From Haloplanus salinus (GTDB lineage: Archaea > Halobacteriota > Halobacteria > Halobacteriales > Haloferacaceae), in the NCBI RefSeq assembly GCF_003336245.1, contig NZ_QPHM01000001.1, positions 124,001 through 188,000 on the forward strand: a DNA stretch of 64,000 bases, read 5' to 3'. Below the pieces are notes generated by a model. The model saw only the letters and a program-made list of their open reading frames with translations. It made no database searches and was not told the origin of the DNA. The position numbers were made by a program, and so were the translations under genes. Positions 25,742 through 33,881 of the stretch are shown here, in pieces. The stretch's first letter is position 1; every line of letters starts with the position of its first letter.

Positions 25742-27610
25742 ATGAGCGAGTACGACTACGAGGCGCTCGGCCTCGTCGCGGGGCTGGAGATCCACCAGCA
25801 ACTCGACACCGCGACGAAACTGTTCTGTGCGTGCCCGACGGAGCGTCGGGAGCCCGAGGAATCGAGTCGGACCTTCTCCCGATATCTCCATCCGACCAAG
25901 AGTGAACTCGGCGAACTCGACGACGCGGCGGTAGAGGAGAGCCGCGTCGACCGCGAGTTCGAGTATCTCGCCTTCGACACCACCTGTCTGGTCGAGGAGG
26001 ACGACGAACCGCCCCACCGGATCGACGGCGAGGCCCTCGACGTAGCGTTGCAGATCGCGGCCCTGCTCGACATGACCGCCGTCGATCAGGCCCACGTGAT
26101 GCGGAAGATCGTCGTCGACGGTTCGAACACCTCCGGCTTCCAGCGAACGGCGCTGGTGGGACAGGACGGCGAAATCGAGACGAGCGAGGGACCGGTCGGC
26201 ATCGAGGACCTCCTGTTGGAGGAGGAGAGCGCCGGCCGCGTCGAGGAGACCGATGACGGCGTCCGCTTCAGCCTCGACCGCCTCGGCATCCCGCTGGTCG
26301 AAATCGGCACGAAACCCGACATCTCCTCGCCCGCACAGGCCCGCGAGGCCGCCGAACGGATCGGCATGCTCCTGCGCTCGACCGGGTCGGTCAAGCGCGG
26401 CCTCGGTACCATCCGACAGGACGTGAACGTCTCCATCGCCGACGGCGCCCGCGTCGAAATCAAGGGCGTCCAAGCGCTCGACGAGATCGAGGAGATCGTC
26501 CGACTGGAGGTGGGCCGACAGGTCGAACTCCTCGACGTCGCCGCGGAACTCCGGCAGCGCGACGCGTCGGTCGGCGATACGCAGGACGTGACCGAGGTGT
26601 TCGAGGGTACCGACAGCGGGGTGATCCGAAGCGCCCTCGACGCCGGCGGCCGCGTCACGGCCGTCCCGCTCTACGGCTTCGACGGCCTCGTCGGCCGCGA
26701 GATCCAGCCCGACCGCCGCCTCGGGACCGAATGCTCCGACCACGCCAAGCGCCACGGCGCCGGCGGTATCTTCCACACGGACGAACTCCCGGCCTACGGC
26801 GTCGCCGAGTCGGAAGTCGACGCCCTCAGGGACGCCGTCGGCGCCGGTCCCGACGACGCCGTCGCCATCGTCGCCGACGACCCCGAAACCGCGGACCTGG
26901 CCGTCGAGGCCGTCGCGGAGCGCGCCGAGACGGCCATCGAGGGCGTCCCGGAGGAGACCCGCGACGCGACCCCCGAGGGGACCACCCGCTACCTGCGTCC
27001 CCTCCCCGGCGCGGCGCGGATGTACCCCGAGACGGACGTCCCCCCGGTCGAACTCGACCCCTCCGGCGTGGAGGCGCCCGAACTCCTGACCGAGAAAGTC
27101 GAGCGCTACCGGCAGGAGTACGACCTAGACGCCGGCCTCGCGGAGCAGGTAGCATACGGTCGTCGGATGCCCCTCTTCGAGTCCGTCGTTGCGGCGGGCG
27201 TCGACGCTACCTTCGCCGCCGGCGCGTTGGAGGGGACGCTGACCGAACTCCGGCGCGACGGCGTGCCGGTCGAACGCCTCACCGACGACCACCTGCGCGC
27301 GGTGCTCCTGCTCGTCGAGGACGGCGACCTCGCGAAGGAAGGAGTCGAGCAGGTCCTCACGACGCTCGCCGGGAACCCGGACCTCACCGCTGAAGCGGCC
27401 GTCGAGGAAGCCGGCCTCGCCGGCGTCTCCGAGGCCGAGGTTCGCGAAGCGGTGAGCGACGTCGTCGAACGCAACGCCGAGCAGGTCGAGAGCGAGGGAA
27501 TGGGTGCGTTCTCGGCGCTCATGGGCGAGTGCATGGGTGCGCTCCGCGGGAAGGCCGACGGCGAAGTCGTCAGCGACGTGCTCCGCGAGGAGATCCGGAA
27601 GCGAGCGTAG
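25742..27610 (+). CDS. gatE: Archaeal glutamyl-tRNA(Gln) amidotransferase subunit E
   Basis: The 622-residue protein begins with the GatB/GatE core (GLVAGLEIHQQLDTATKLFC, then VKRGLGTIRQDVNVSIADGA). It then has the inserted AspRS-like GAD domain that distinguishes GatE from GatB, and ends with a YqeY-like helical tail (MGECMGALRGKADGEVVSDV). With GatD, not in the window, it converts Glu-tRNA(Gln) to Gln-tRNA(Gln), the archaeal route to Gln-tRNA. A CTTTTAGG stretch about 25-32 bases upstream serves as a possible TATA box. Confidence 0.97.
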   Translation: MSEYDYEALGLVAGLEIHQQLDTATKLFCACPTERREPEESSRTFSRYLHPTKSELGELDDAAVEESRVDREFEYLAFDTTCLVEEDDEPPHRIDGEALDVALQIAALLDMTAVDQAHVMRKIVVDGSNTSGFQRTALVGQDGEIETSEGPVGIEDLLLEEESAGRVEETDDGVRFSLDRLGIPLVEIGTKPDISSPAQAREAAERIGMLLRSTGSVKRGLGTIRQDVNVSIADGARVEIKGVQALDEIEEIVRLEVGRQVELLDVAAELRQRDASVGDTQDVTEVFEGTDSGVIRSALDAGGRVTAVPLYGFDGLVGREIQPDRRLGTECSDHAKRHGAGGIFHTDELPAYGVAESEVDALRDAVGAGPDDAVAIVADDPETADLAVEAVAERAETAIEGVPEETRDATPEGTTRYLRPLPGAARMYPETDVPPVELDPSGVEAPELLTEKVERYRQEYDLDAGLAEQVAYGRRMPLFESVVAAGVDATFAAGALEGTLTELRRDGVPVERLTDDHLRAVLLLVEDGDLAKEGVEQVLTTLAGNPDLTAEAAVEEAGLAGVSEAEVREAVSDVVERNAEQVESEGMGAFSALMGECMGALRGKADGEVVSDVLREEIRKRA

Positions 27611-27715
27611 CGCGGCCGGCCGTGCTCCTCGACCGCGAGCTACCGGCTCGGGAACGGCGACTCCGCGGCGAGGGCAACACCTACACTTAACTGACTCGTG
27701 GGAGTAGTTCACAAT

Positions 27716-27793
27716 ATGTACCGGACAGCACGAACGATGCTCACGGGCTGGGCCCGCCGACGGCAGCCGGGTACGGCCGGCGGAGGTGACTGA
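27716..27793 (+). CDS. Possible 25-residue leader peptide upstream of SHOCT protein
   Basis: An ATG at 27716 opens a 25-codon basic frame ending (..)GTAGGGD two bases before the GTG start of the next gene. Its last codons contain GGAGGTGA, which is also a good ribosome binding site for that gene, 8 bases upstream of the GTG. It could be a real small protein or simply the leader. A TATA-like ACTTAACT lies about 27 bases before its ATG. Confidence 0.3.
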   Translation: MYRTARTMLTGWARRRQPGTAGGGD

Positions 27794-27795
27794 CC

Positions 27796-28167
27796 GTGGC
27801 TTCGGACGGCCTTGACGCGCGGACGCTCGTCCTGTTGCTCGTCGCCGCGGTGATCCTGTTGCCGCTGCTGACGGTGGGGCTGGGCGGCGGCACGATGGGC
27901 GGCGGGATGATGGGCGGCATGCGGGGAAGTCACATGTGGAGCGACGGTGGCGTTCCCGGCTGGTGGCTCCTCGCCAGTCTGTTGGGTCGTGCGCTCACCC
28001 TCCTCGTCGTCTTAGGCGTGGGCTATCTCGTCTATCGTGCCCTGACGGAGTCGGGCGCGGGGACCGACGCGGCGATGGACGAACTCCGGCTCGCGTACGC
28101 TCGCGGCGACATCGACGACGAGGAGTACGAACGCCGACGGCAGACGCTCGAGGCGAACGAGCACTGA
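27796..28167 (+). CDS. Small membrane protein with C-terminal SHOCT domain
   Basis: The 123-residue protein starts at GTG 27796, supported by the Shine-Dalgarno-like GGAGGTGA just upstream. It has two membrane helices (about residues 10-30 and 52-78) separated by a Gly/Met-rich loop (GGGTMGGGMMGGM). It ends in a SHOCT domain (ELRLAYARGDIDDEEYERRR). SHOCT modules are oligomerisation or membrane-association tails; the function is unknown. The Met-rich loop might bind metal, but that is speculative. Confidence 0.75.
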   Translation: MASDGLDARTLVLLLVAAVILLPLLTVGLGGGTMGGGMMGGMRGSHMWSDGGVPGWWLLASLLGRALTLLVVLGVGYLVYRALTESGAGTDAAMDELRLAYARGDIDDEEYERRRQTLEANEH

Positions 28168-28707
28168 TCAGTTCGGCGCGGGTGCCCGCGACTCGCGCTC
28201 GACGCCCGTGATGTCGAACCGGGTGCCCACCCGCCCCGCGCCCGGTGAGCGCGACCGACCAGCCGTGGGCGTCGACGATGTGCTGGACGATGACGAGGCC
28301 GATGCCCGTCCCCCGGTCGCGGTGGAGTACCCGCTGTCGAAGACGGCGTCCCGATCCATCTTGCGGATCCCGGGGCCGCCGTCGGCGACGTAGAAGCCGC
28401 CGTCGGTCGCGCCGACGCCGCCGTGTCGGAGCGCGCTGCCGAGGAGGTTCTCTAGCCGGTGGCGGAGCTGAGCCGGATCCGCTCGGATCGCGAGGTCGGC
28501 CGTCTCCACCTCGCTCACGCGTTCGCCCTCATGGACGAGCGTCGACAGGTCGAGACCCGTCCCGTCGAGGCGGGGTCACCCCTCCCCGACGCCGGTCGCC
28601 ACCGTCACGCCGAACCGGTCGTTCTCCCGTTCGATACCCGCCGCCGAGTCGGCGTCCACCTCCCCGACACACAGCACGCCGATCCGTTCGCCGGCCGCAT
28701 CGGACAT
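28168..28707 (-). pseudogene. Eroded sensor histidine kinase
   Basis: Starting at ATG 28707, the frame MSDAAGERIGVLCVGEVDAD resembles the N-terminus of haloarchaeal receiver/PAS kinases but stops after 43 codons (TGA). In another frame a kinase linker follows (TGLDLSTLVHEGERVSEVET) and then an HATPase domain: IRADPAQLRHRLENLLGSAL, then VADGGPGI. The N-box lacks its usual Asn (GSALRHG where NAVEHG-like is normal). The G2 region continues only in a shifted frame (GTGIGLVIVQHIVDAHGWSV), after which the frame returns to GTRFDITGVERE. The sensor and phosphoacceptor His regions are absent. This is a decayed gene, next to two intact signalling genes. Confidence 0.75.
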
Positions 28708-28772
28708 TGCTGTCGCTACACTCGGGGTAGAATGACCGTCTGGGAGGAATTAACAGTCGCGAAATTTGTGGG

Positions 28773-29435
28773 CTACCGGTCGGCGGCGGCGAGCGGTTCG
28801 AACGACAGCCACGACGACGAACCGCCGAGGAAGCCCCGAGAGCGGAGTTCGGGGCCGTCGTGGCTTTCCCGGACGTCGACGCGGCCGTCACAGAACTGCG
28901 AGATGGTGCGGAGTTCCCGTTCGTCGTGCATCGCCGGGTCGACGAGGAAGACGCCCAGTCCACCCACCTTACTCACCCGCCCGACGAGCGTATGGACGAA
29001 CCGGGAGACGGTCCGCAGTTCGGTCAGCGACAGCACGGTCGAGATGGAGAAGAGACCGGTGCGGATGGAGTCGACCCCCTCGCTGTGGAAGTCGCTGTAG
29101 AGCTTGGAGTAACGCATCCCGATGCCCGTCAGGTCCTGTGCGCTGGAGACGGTCAGGACACGGGCGGGAACGCCGCTGCTGTCGGCATCGAGGCAGTCGA
29201 CGATGCCCATCCGGTCGGAACTCACCTCGATACCCACCGTCTCGCACTCGGCGGCGACGTCGGCCGCCGTCGTGTTCGTCGTCAGAATGATCACCCCCTC
29301 GTCGGCGTCGCCCGCGAGCATCCGGTACGCCAGTTCCCGGGTCCCGGCGTGGGAGGGGCCGGCGACGAGGATGCTCGTCCCTCGACGGACCGGATCGATC
29401 GGTAGCCCGTCGAAGCCGTACGCGTCCTCATTCAT
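28773..29435 (-). CDS. RAD55/KaiC-like ATPase-fold protein (DUF7504-type)
   Basis: The 220-residue protein has a RecA-like layout: a degenerate Walker A AGPSHAGTRELAYRML, then GVIILTTNTTAADV, VGIVDC, TGIGMRYSKL, a strand RTGLFSISTVLSLTELR and the Walker B-like GLGVFLVDP. Haloarchaea have many such paralogues beside sensor genes, and I associate them with DUF7504. The loop lacks the Gly-Lys-Thr of a true P-loop, so ATP hydrolysis is doubtful. The start at 29435 overlaps the receiver/GAF gene by 8 bases, so they form an operon. Confidence 0.75.
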   Translation of the reverse strand: MNEDAYGFDGLPIDPVRRGTSILVAGPSHAGTRELAYRMLAGDADEGVIILTTNTTAADVAAECETVGIEVSSDRMGIVDCLDADSSGVPARVLTVSSAQDLTGIGMRYSKLYSDFHSEGVDSIRTGLFSISTVLSLTELRTVSRFVHTLVGRVSKVGGLGVFLVDPAMHDERELRTISQFCDGRVDVRESHDGPELRSRGFLGGSSSWLSFEPLAAADR

Positions 29436-30315
29436 CGTCGGCACCCTCCGTCGCCTCGCGGAGTCGCCGCCGCAGGTCGAGCCCGGTCATCACCTCGTCG
29501 GCGAGCAGCGAGAGGAGGGTGCGGTCGCGCTCCGGGAACGACCGGGGTTCGTCGCCGAACAGGCAGAAGACGCCGATCGCGTCGCCGTCCGGCGTCCGTA
29601 TCGGCGCCCCGGCGTAGAAGCGAATCCCCGCCGCCTCGATGGCTTCGCTGGAACTGAATCGCGGGTCCTCGCGCGTGTCGGTGATCACCGTTGGTCCCTC
29701 GTCGAGTATCGTGTGCGTGCAGATCGTCTCCTCGCGGTCCAAGCGGTCCACGTCCGTGCCCCGACACGCGAGGAACCGCTCGTGGTGAGCCTCGATGAAG
29801 CCGACGGTCGCCGCGTCCACGTCGAACAGCGCCCGGGCGATCCGCGTGAGTCGATCGAGGCTGTCGTGGAGGGCGTCGGCGTCGTCGACGTACGCTTCGA
29901 CGGCGTTCAGGCGGCGGTCCTCGTCGTCCGGGAGCGGGTACGACGTCTGGTTCCGGTTGTCGATGCCGAACGACAGGAGATCGACGAGTTCGTCGCGTGC
30001 GCCGGGGGCGCCCTTGTCGACGTACTCGACGACGGTCCCGGAGAACGAGTCGGAGTCGACCTCCTCGAAGCCGGCGTCGGTGAACAGGACGCCGGTGACG
30101 TCGGGATGGCGCTCGCGGGCGCGCTCGACGAGTTCCAACCCCGTCCCGTCCGGGAGGTCGTACTCGGTGATCACCCCCGCGACGGCCCCGGTCGCGAGGA
30201 CGTCGCGCGCCGCGTCGAGCGACCCGCAGGCCGTGGTGTCGAACCCGGCAGCGTCGAGGGCGGCCGACGTCTCCAGCCGTTCGTCTGCCGATGGGTCGAC
30301 ACAGAGCACGTTCAT
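29428..30315 (-). CDS. Receiver-GAF protein with Glu at the phosphoacceptor position
   Basis: The 295-residue protein has an N-terminal response-regulator receiver (MNVLCVDPSADERLETSAAL, about 1-115) and a GAF domain (about 150-285; ICTHTILDEGPTVITDTRED, then GIRFYAGAPIRTPDGDAIGV). There is no DNA-binding output. In the receiver the usual phosphoacceptor Asp is Glu 51 (GVITEYDLPDGTGLE), while Thr 79 and Lys 101 of the switch are kept, so it may be constitutively active or phosphorylation-independent. It is the first gene of an operon with the RAD55-like gene. Confidence 0.85.
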   Translation of the reverse strand: MNVLCVDPSADERLETSAALDAAGFDTTACGSLDAARDVLATGAVAGVITEYDLPDGTGLELVERARERHPDVTGVLFTDAGFEEVDSDSFSGTVVEYVDKGAPGARDELVDLLSFGIDNRNQTSYPLPDDEDRRLNAVEAYVDDADALHDSLDRLTRIARALFDVDAATVGFIEAHHERFLACRGTDVDRLDREETICTHTILDEGPTVITDTREDPRFSSSEAIEAAGIRFYAGAPIRTPDGDAIGVFCLFGDEPRSFPERDRTLLSLLADEVMTGLDLRRRLREATEGADDE

Positions 30316-30337
30316 GTCCGCTCCTAACCGGCTCGGA

Positions 30338-30344
30338 CTATAAA
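30338..30344 (-). promoter_or_regulatory. TATA box of the receiver-GAF operon
   Basis: On the coding strand TTTATAG lies 23-29 bases upstream of the ATG at 30315, implying a leaderless transcript and supporting that start. Confidence 0.6.
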
Positions 30345-30454
30345 TCCGGGCGTCATCTACGGGGGGAGTGCGCCGGAAACGAGGCACGCACTTCGCGGAT
30401 CGGGTCACATCCCGGACAGCAACGCACTTGACTCCCGAGCGTGATCCTCGACCG

Positions 30455-30892
30455 ATGACGGTCTTCCTCGACGACGTCCGGCGCTGGGACGGGCAGTCGT
30501 ACGGCACCTACGAAGCGACCGAGGCGGAGATCCTGGAGTTCGCGGAGCGATACGACCCGCAGTGGTTCCACACGGACCCCGACCGTGCGGCCGACTCCAT
30601 CTACGGCGACCTGATCGCTAGCGGCTGGCACACCGCCTCGATGTCGATGCGGCTGTTCGTCGACGGCTTCCTCGACGAGACGGCGACGCTCGGCGCGAAG
30701 GGACTGGATCGCCTCCGCTGGCCGACCCCCGTCGTCCCCGGCGACGAACTCACCGTTCACTCGACCATCGAGGGCATCGCGGAGGAAACCGACGACTACG
30801 GGGTGGTCCGTTGGGGGGTCGAGACGACCGCCAACGACGGCGAGAAGACGGTCCTCGCCATCGAGGCGCTCGTGTTGGTCGCGACTGCGTAA
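30455..30892 (+). CDS. MaoC-like (R)-specific enoyl-CoA hydratase
   Basis: The 145-residue hot-dog-fold protein has the hydratase 2 motif. The catalytic Asp and His lie in FAERYDPQWFHTDPDRA, followed by IYGDLIASGWHTASMSMRLF. It ends with VVPGDELTVHSTIEGIAEET, as MaoC-like proteins do. It likely hydrates a 2-enoyl-CoA to an (R)-3-hydroxyacyl-CoA; in haloarchaea this chemistry can supply polyhydroxyalkanoate synthesis, but no PHA genes lie nearby. Confidence 0.87.
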   Translation: MTVFLDDVRRWDGQSYGTYEATEAEILEFAERYDPQWFHTDPDRAADSIYGDLIASGWHTASMSMRLFVDGFLDETATLGAKGLDRLRWPTPVVPGDELTVHSTIEGIAEETDDYGVVRWGVETTANDGEKTVLAIEALVLVATA

Positions 30893-30997
30893 GCGATTCC
30901 CACGCACTGGGAACGGGCTTCGACGATTTCACGATACTCGGAATCGGCACGGAGCATACGTCACCGTCGCCTCAACCCTCGACCGGGGTGAACCAGA

Positions 30998-31156
30998 ATG
31001 AGCGTTCGTTCCATCGAAGGGGAGCTGTTCGGTGAACCGCTGACGATTTCGGACCGCGTCGCCGCCGGCATCGCGGCACTCGTGGGCGTGGCCGGCCACG
31101 TCGTGCTCGGACTGGCCGCACTGCTGTTTTTCGCCATCGTCCTCGGCGTCGTCTGA
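30998..31156 (+). CDS. Small membrane protein, 52 residues
   Basis: ATG 30998 opens a frame starting MSVRSIEGELFGEPLTISDR with one long C-terminal hydrophobic stretch (about residues 22-52), either a single long helix or a hairpin. It is too short to match a named family. The acidic N-terminus and TGA at a natural position next to the convergent trmJ make it credible. Confidence 0.5.
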   Translation: MSVRSIEGELFGEPLTISDRVAAGIAALVGVAGHVVLGLAALLFFAIVLGVV

Positions 31157-31193
31157 CGCCGCGGACGGGCCGCTTCGGGGTTCGTAGCGTGGC

Positions 31194-31967
31194 TCACCAC
31201 CGATCCGGCTCGTCGTACTCGGCGAGGAGTTCGGACCGGTGTTCGAGTTGGCCCGTCGCTCGCCGGAGGACGCCGAGCAGGGTGTGAATCTCGCGGTCAG
31301 TCGGGTGGGCGCGGCCGATCAGCCGCCGAACCAGCCGCCGGGTCTTGTCCCGCTTGATCGGCTTGTAACCGCTGGCGTCGAGCAACTCCGCCACGAAGTC
31401 GTGGAAACGCTCGACGTCCGCCTCGTCGGCGCGTTCCCGCTCCACGTCGGGCAGTTGCGTCTCCTCGACGGTCACGTCGCGGAGTTCGTAACAGAGGATG
31501 GTCGCCGCCTGTCCGAGGTTCAAAACGGGGTAGTCGGCGCTCGCGGGGATCGAACACACCTCGTCCAGCCGAGCGAGTTCCCCGTTGTCGAGGCCACGCC
31601 CTTCACGGCCGAAGACGAGTGCCGTCGGCGCCGACACCGTCCGTAGGCTCTCCGCCAACTCCCGCGGCGTTTTGAACGGGAAGCGGACGTGGCGGCGGCT
31701 GTCCTCGCCGGTGATGGCCGTGCAACCGACGGTGTGGTAGTTCGCGACCACCTCGTCGAACGTCACCTCCTCGGCGTTCGGAAGCACGTCCTCGCGGGCG
31801 TGGCCGGCGAAGCCGTACGCCTCGCCGTCGCGGTCGAGTTCCGGCGGGTTCACCAGTTTGAGGTCCGTCAGCCCGAAGTTCTTCATCGCGCGAGCGATCG
31901 TTCCCACGTTGCCCGGCGTCTCCGCGTCCACGACGACGACGGTCGGCAGGTCGCGTTCGTGGCTCAT
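31194..31967 (-). CDS. trmJ: tRNA (cytidine/uridine-2'-O-)-methyltransferase, TrmJ family
   Basis: The 257-residue SPOUT methyltransferase has the family signature VVVVDAETPGNVGTIARAMK at the N-terminus. The knot motifs ALVFGREGRGLDNGELARLD and SIPASADYPVLNLGQAATIL follow, then a C-terminal alpha-helical extension typical of TrmJ. It methylates the 2'-OH of nucleotide 32 in tRNAs, using SAM. Its start overlaps the upstream Cys-containing protein by 4 bases. Confidence 0.93.
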   Translation of the reverse strand: MSHERDLPTVVVVDAETPGNVGTIARAMKNFGLTDLKLVNPPELDRDGEAYGFAGHAREDVLPNAEEVTFDEVVANYHTVGCTAITGEDSRRHVRFPFKTPRELAESLRTVSAPTALVFGREGRGLDNGELARLDEVCSIPASADYPVLNLGQAATILCYELRDVTVEETQLPDVERERADEADVERFHDFVAELLDASGYKPIKRDKTRRLVRRLIGRAHPTDREIHTLLGVLRRATGQLEHRSELLAEYDEPDRW

Positions 31968-32536
31968 CGCGACGGGTAGTCGGTGCCGAGATCAACCTCG
32001 CCGAGGTCGAGGTCGGCCGGGTCCGCGTCCTCGTCGTCCCGCCTCTCGTGCAAGTCGATCTGCTGCCCCTCGAAGCCCTCGTTCAGGCGTCGGTGAAGCT
32101 CCTCGGGTGTCGGCGGCTCCGGAAGTTCCTCGGGGTCGGTATCGACGTGATCCAACCCCTCGTAGCCGTCCGGCGCGCGCCCACCGTCGGCGAACCACTC
32201 GTGGAACCGATCGCGGAAGGCCGGTTCGCCCCGGTGTGCTTTCCCGCCCTCCTCGCGGTACCAGTAGAGGAAGTCGGCCTCGTGGTCGTTACACAACAGG
32301 AGTTCGTCGCCCGGTTCGCCGTAGACGATGGCCGCCCGCGCACACCGCGCGACGTCTCCCTCGCCGTGGATCAGATAACAGGCGTCGCAGGGCTGTTCGA
32401 CGAGGTACGTGAGCCGGACGAGCCGTTCCCGAGGCTCCTCTGGAACCTCGTCGAGGGGTTTGAACTCACCCTCCTCGGTGAACACCGCGGACTCCTCGAA
32501 GCGCCAGCCACGAAGCCCGATGTTGACCTTAGCCAT
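31964..32536 (-). CDS. Conserved haloarchaeal Cys-containing protein coupled to trmJ
   Basis: The 190-residue acidic protein begins MAKVNIGLRGWRFEESAVFT and carries Cys and His residues in EQPCDACYLIHGEGDVARCA and LLLCNDHEADF, which could form a zinc site. The C-terminal half is very acidic and probably disordered. No family function is known to me. Its stop overlaps the trmJ start (ATGA), so a role in RNA modification or translation is a reasonable guess only. Confidence 0.7.
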   Translation of the reverse strand: MAKVNIGLRGWRFEESAVFTEEGEFKPLDEVPEEPRERLVRLTYLVEQPCDACYLIHGEGDVARCARAAIVYGEPGDELLLCNDHEADFLYWYREEGGKAHRGEPAFRDRFHEWFADGGRAPDGYEGLDHVDTDPEELPEPPTPEELHRRLNEGFEGQQIDLHERRDDEDADPADLDLGEVDLGTDYPSR

Positions 32537-32647
32537 TGCCCGCCGATAGCGGGCGGGCGGATAAAAAGAGCGCGTCTCGTCGCGGTCCGTGACGGCGTGG
32601 CGGGATCGGGGCCGACCCCTCGGCGGTGGATCGACACGCCGCGATCC

Positions 32648-33763
32648 TCAGTCTCCGGCGGCCCACGGACAGAGCGGATCGCTGCCGAAGAGGTTCCCGG
32701 TCGCGGCGTACGCGCGAGACCGGGAGCCGCCACACTCGTTCGTGAACCGACAGTCGCCACACGGCCCGACGAACGAGCCCCGGTCACGAAGCCGCTGCAT
32801 CAGCTCGGCGTTCCGGTAGATCTCGGGAAGCGGCGTCTCGCGGACGTTTCCGGCCGAAATCGGCAGAAATCCGGAGGGATACACCTCGCCGGTGTGACTG
32901 ACGAAAACGAAGCCGTTGCCCGCGCCGGTCGACCCGACTCGAGGGCGGTCGTCGCCCTCCTCGCGGGCCACCTGCGCCGCGACACGCCGGTAGAACGGTG
33001 CCTCGACGGTGATGACCCGGTAGGGCGCGTCCCGGCCGTGACGGTAGAGCCACGCCATGAGCTCGCGCGCGCGGTCGGGCGAGAGCTGTTCGAGTTCGGC
33101 GCCGCGGCCGGTCGGGACGAGAAAAAACACCTCCCACATCGCCGCGTCGAGCTCCGCGACGATCCGGCCGATCTCGGGGAGCTCCCCGGCTGTCGCGGCG
33201 GTCACGGTCGTGTTGATCTGGATCGAGAGATCGAGGTCACGGGCGATTTCGGCCGCGCGCATCGCCGCATCGTAGGTTCCCTCCTCGCCGCGGAACCGAT
33301 CGTGGCTAGCTGCCGTCGCCCCGTCGAGGCTCAGCGCCAGCCGACCGACGCCGACCTCCGCGAAGCGTTCGATCGTCTCCCGATCCAGACGTTCCGTCGT
33401 CGCCGGCGTGATCGACGGAGTCACGCCCACGTCGACCGCGGTGTCGAGGAGTTCGAACAAGTCCGGCCGCTTCAACGGATCGCCGCCCGAGAGGACGAGA
33501 AACGGCCGGGGCGAAAAGTCGGCAACGTCCTCGAACAGCGCCCGCGCCTCCCTGAGGTTCAGTTCGTCCGCACAGCGTTCGGGGGTGGCGTCCGCCCGAC
33601 AGTGGTCACAGGCGAGATCACAGGCCCGGGACACCTCCCAAGTGACCACGAGCGGGGCCTCGCGATACTCCCGGCCGCGAGGATGCCCGGTACCAGCCGC
33701 ACGGTCGGCCGGCTGCTCGTCCGACTCGCTGCCGTGTGGGTGGCCGTCCGTATTCGTGCTCAT
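32648..33763 (-). CDS. Radical SAM/SPASM protein related to AhbD/NirJ/PqqE
   Basis: The 371-residue protein has the radical SAM cluster motif CDLACDHC and the downstream GGDPLKRPDLFELLD. A shortened SPASM-type C-terminus has cysteines in PCGDCRFTNECGGSRSRAYA and DPLCPW for an auxiliary cluster. This matches the group named TIGR04053, related to haem-maturation enzymes (AhbD, NirJ) and peptide modifiers. No small precursor peptide or haem gene is adjacent, so the substrate is open. ATG 33763 (MSTNTDGHPHG) is chosen; an earlier start would add only nine residues. Confidence 0.85.
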   Translation of the reverse strand: MSTNTDGHPHGSESDEQPADRAAGTGHPRGREYREAPLVVTWEVSRACDLACDHCRADATPERCADELNLREARALFEDVADFSPRPFLVLSGGDPLKRPDLFELLDTAVDVGVTPSITPATTERLDRETIERFAEVGVGRLALSLDGATAASHDRFRGEEGTYDAAMRAAEIARDLDLSIQINTTVTAATAGELPEIGRIVAELDAAMWEVFFLVPTGRGAELEQLSPDRARELMAWLYRHGRDAPYRVITVEAPFYRRVAAQVAREEGDDRPRVGSTGAGNGFVFVSHTGEVYPSGFLPISAGNVRETPLPEIYRNAELMQRLRDRGSFVGPCGDCRFTNECGGSRSRAYAATGNLFGSDPLCPWAAGD

Positions 33764-33881
33764 CGTCGGACGGTCGGCCGACGCGGGCAAATGGTATTTG
33801 CACGAATAGATGGGGACTTTATCAGTTCACGGCGGCTTCACCGACCGGTCCGCATATGGTGATCGGGGACGGAATGGGTGC

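Noticed and set aside
29122-30327. 401-codon plus-strand frame over the receiver-GAF gene
   Set aside because: The minus strand carries receiver and GAF motifs with a TATA box at the leaderless distance.
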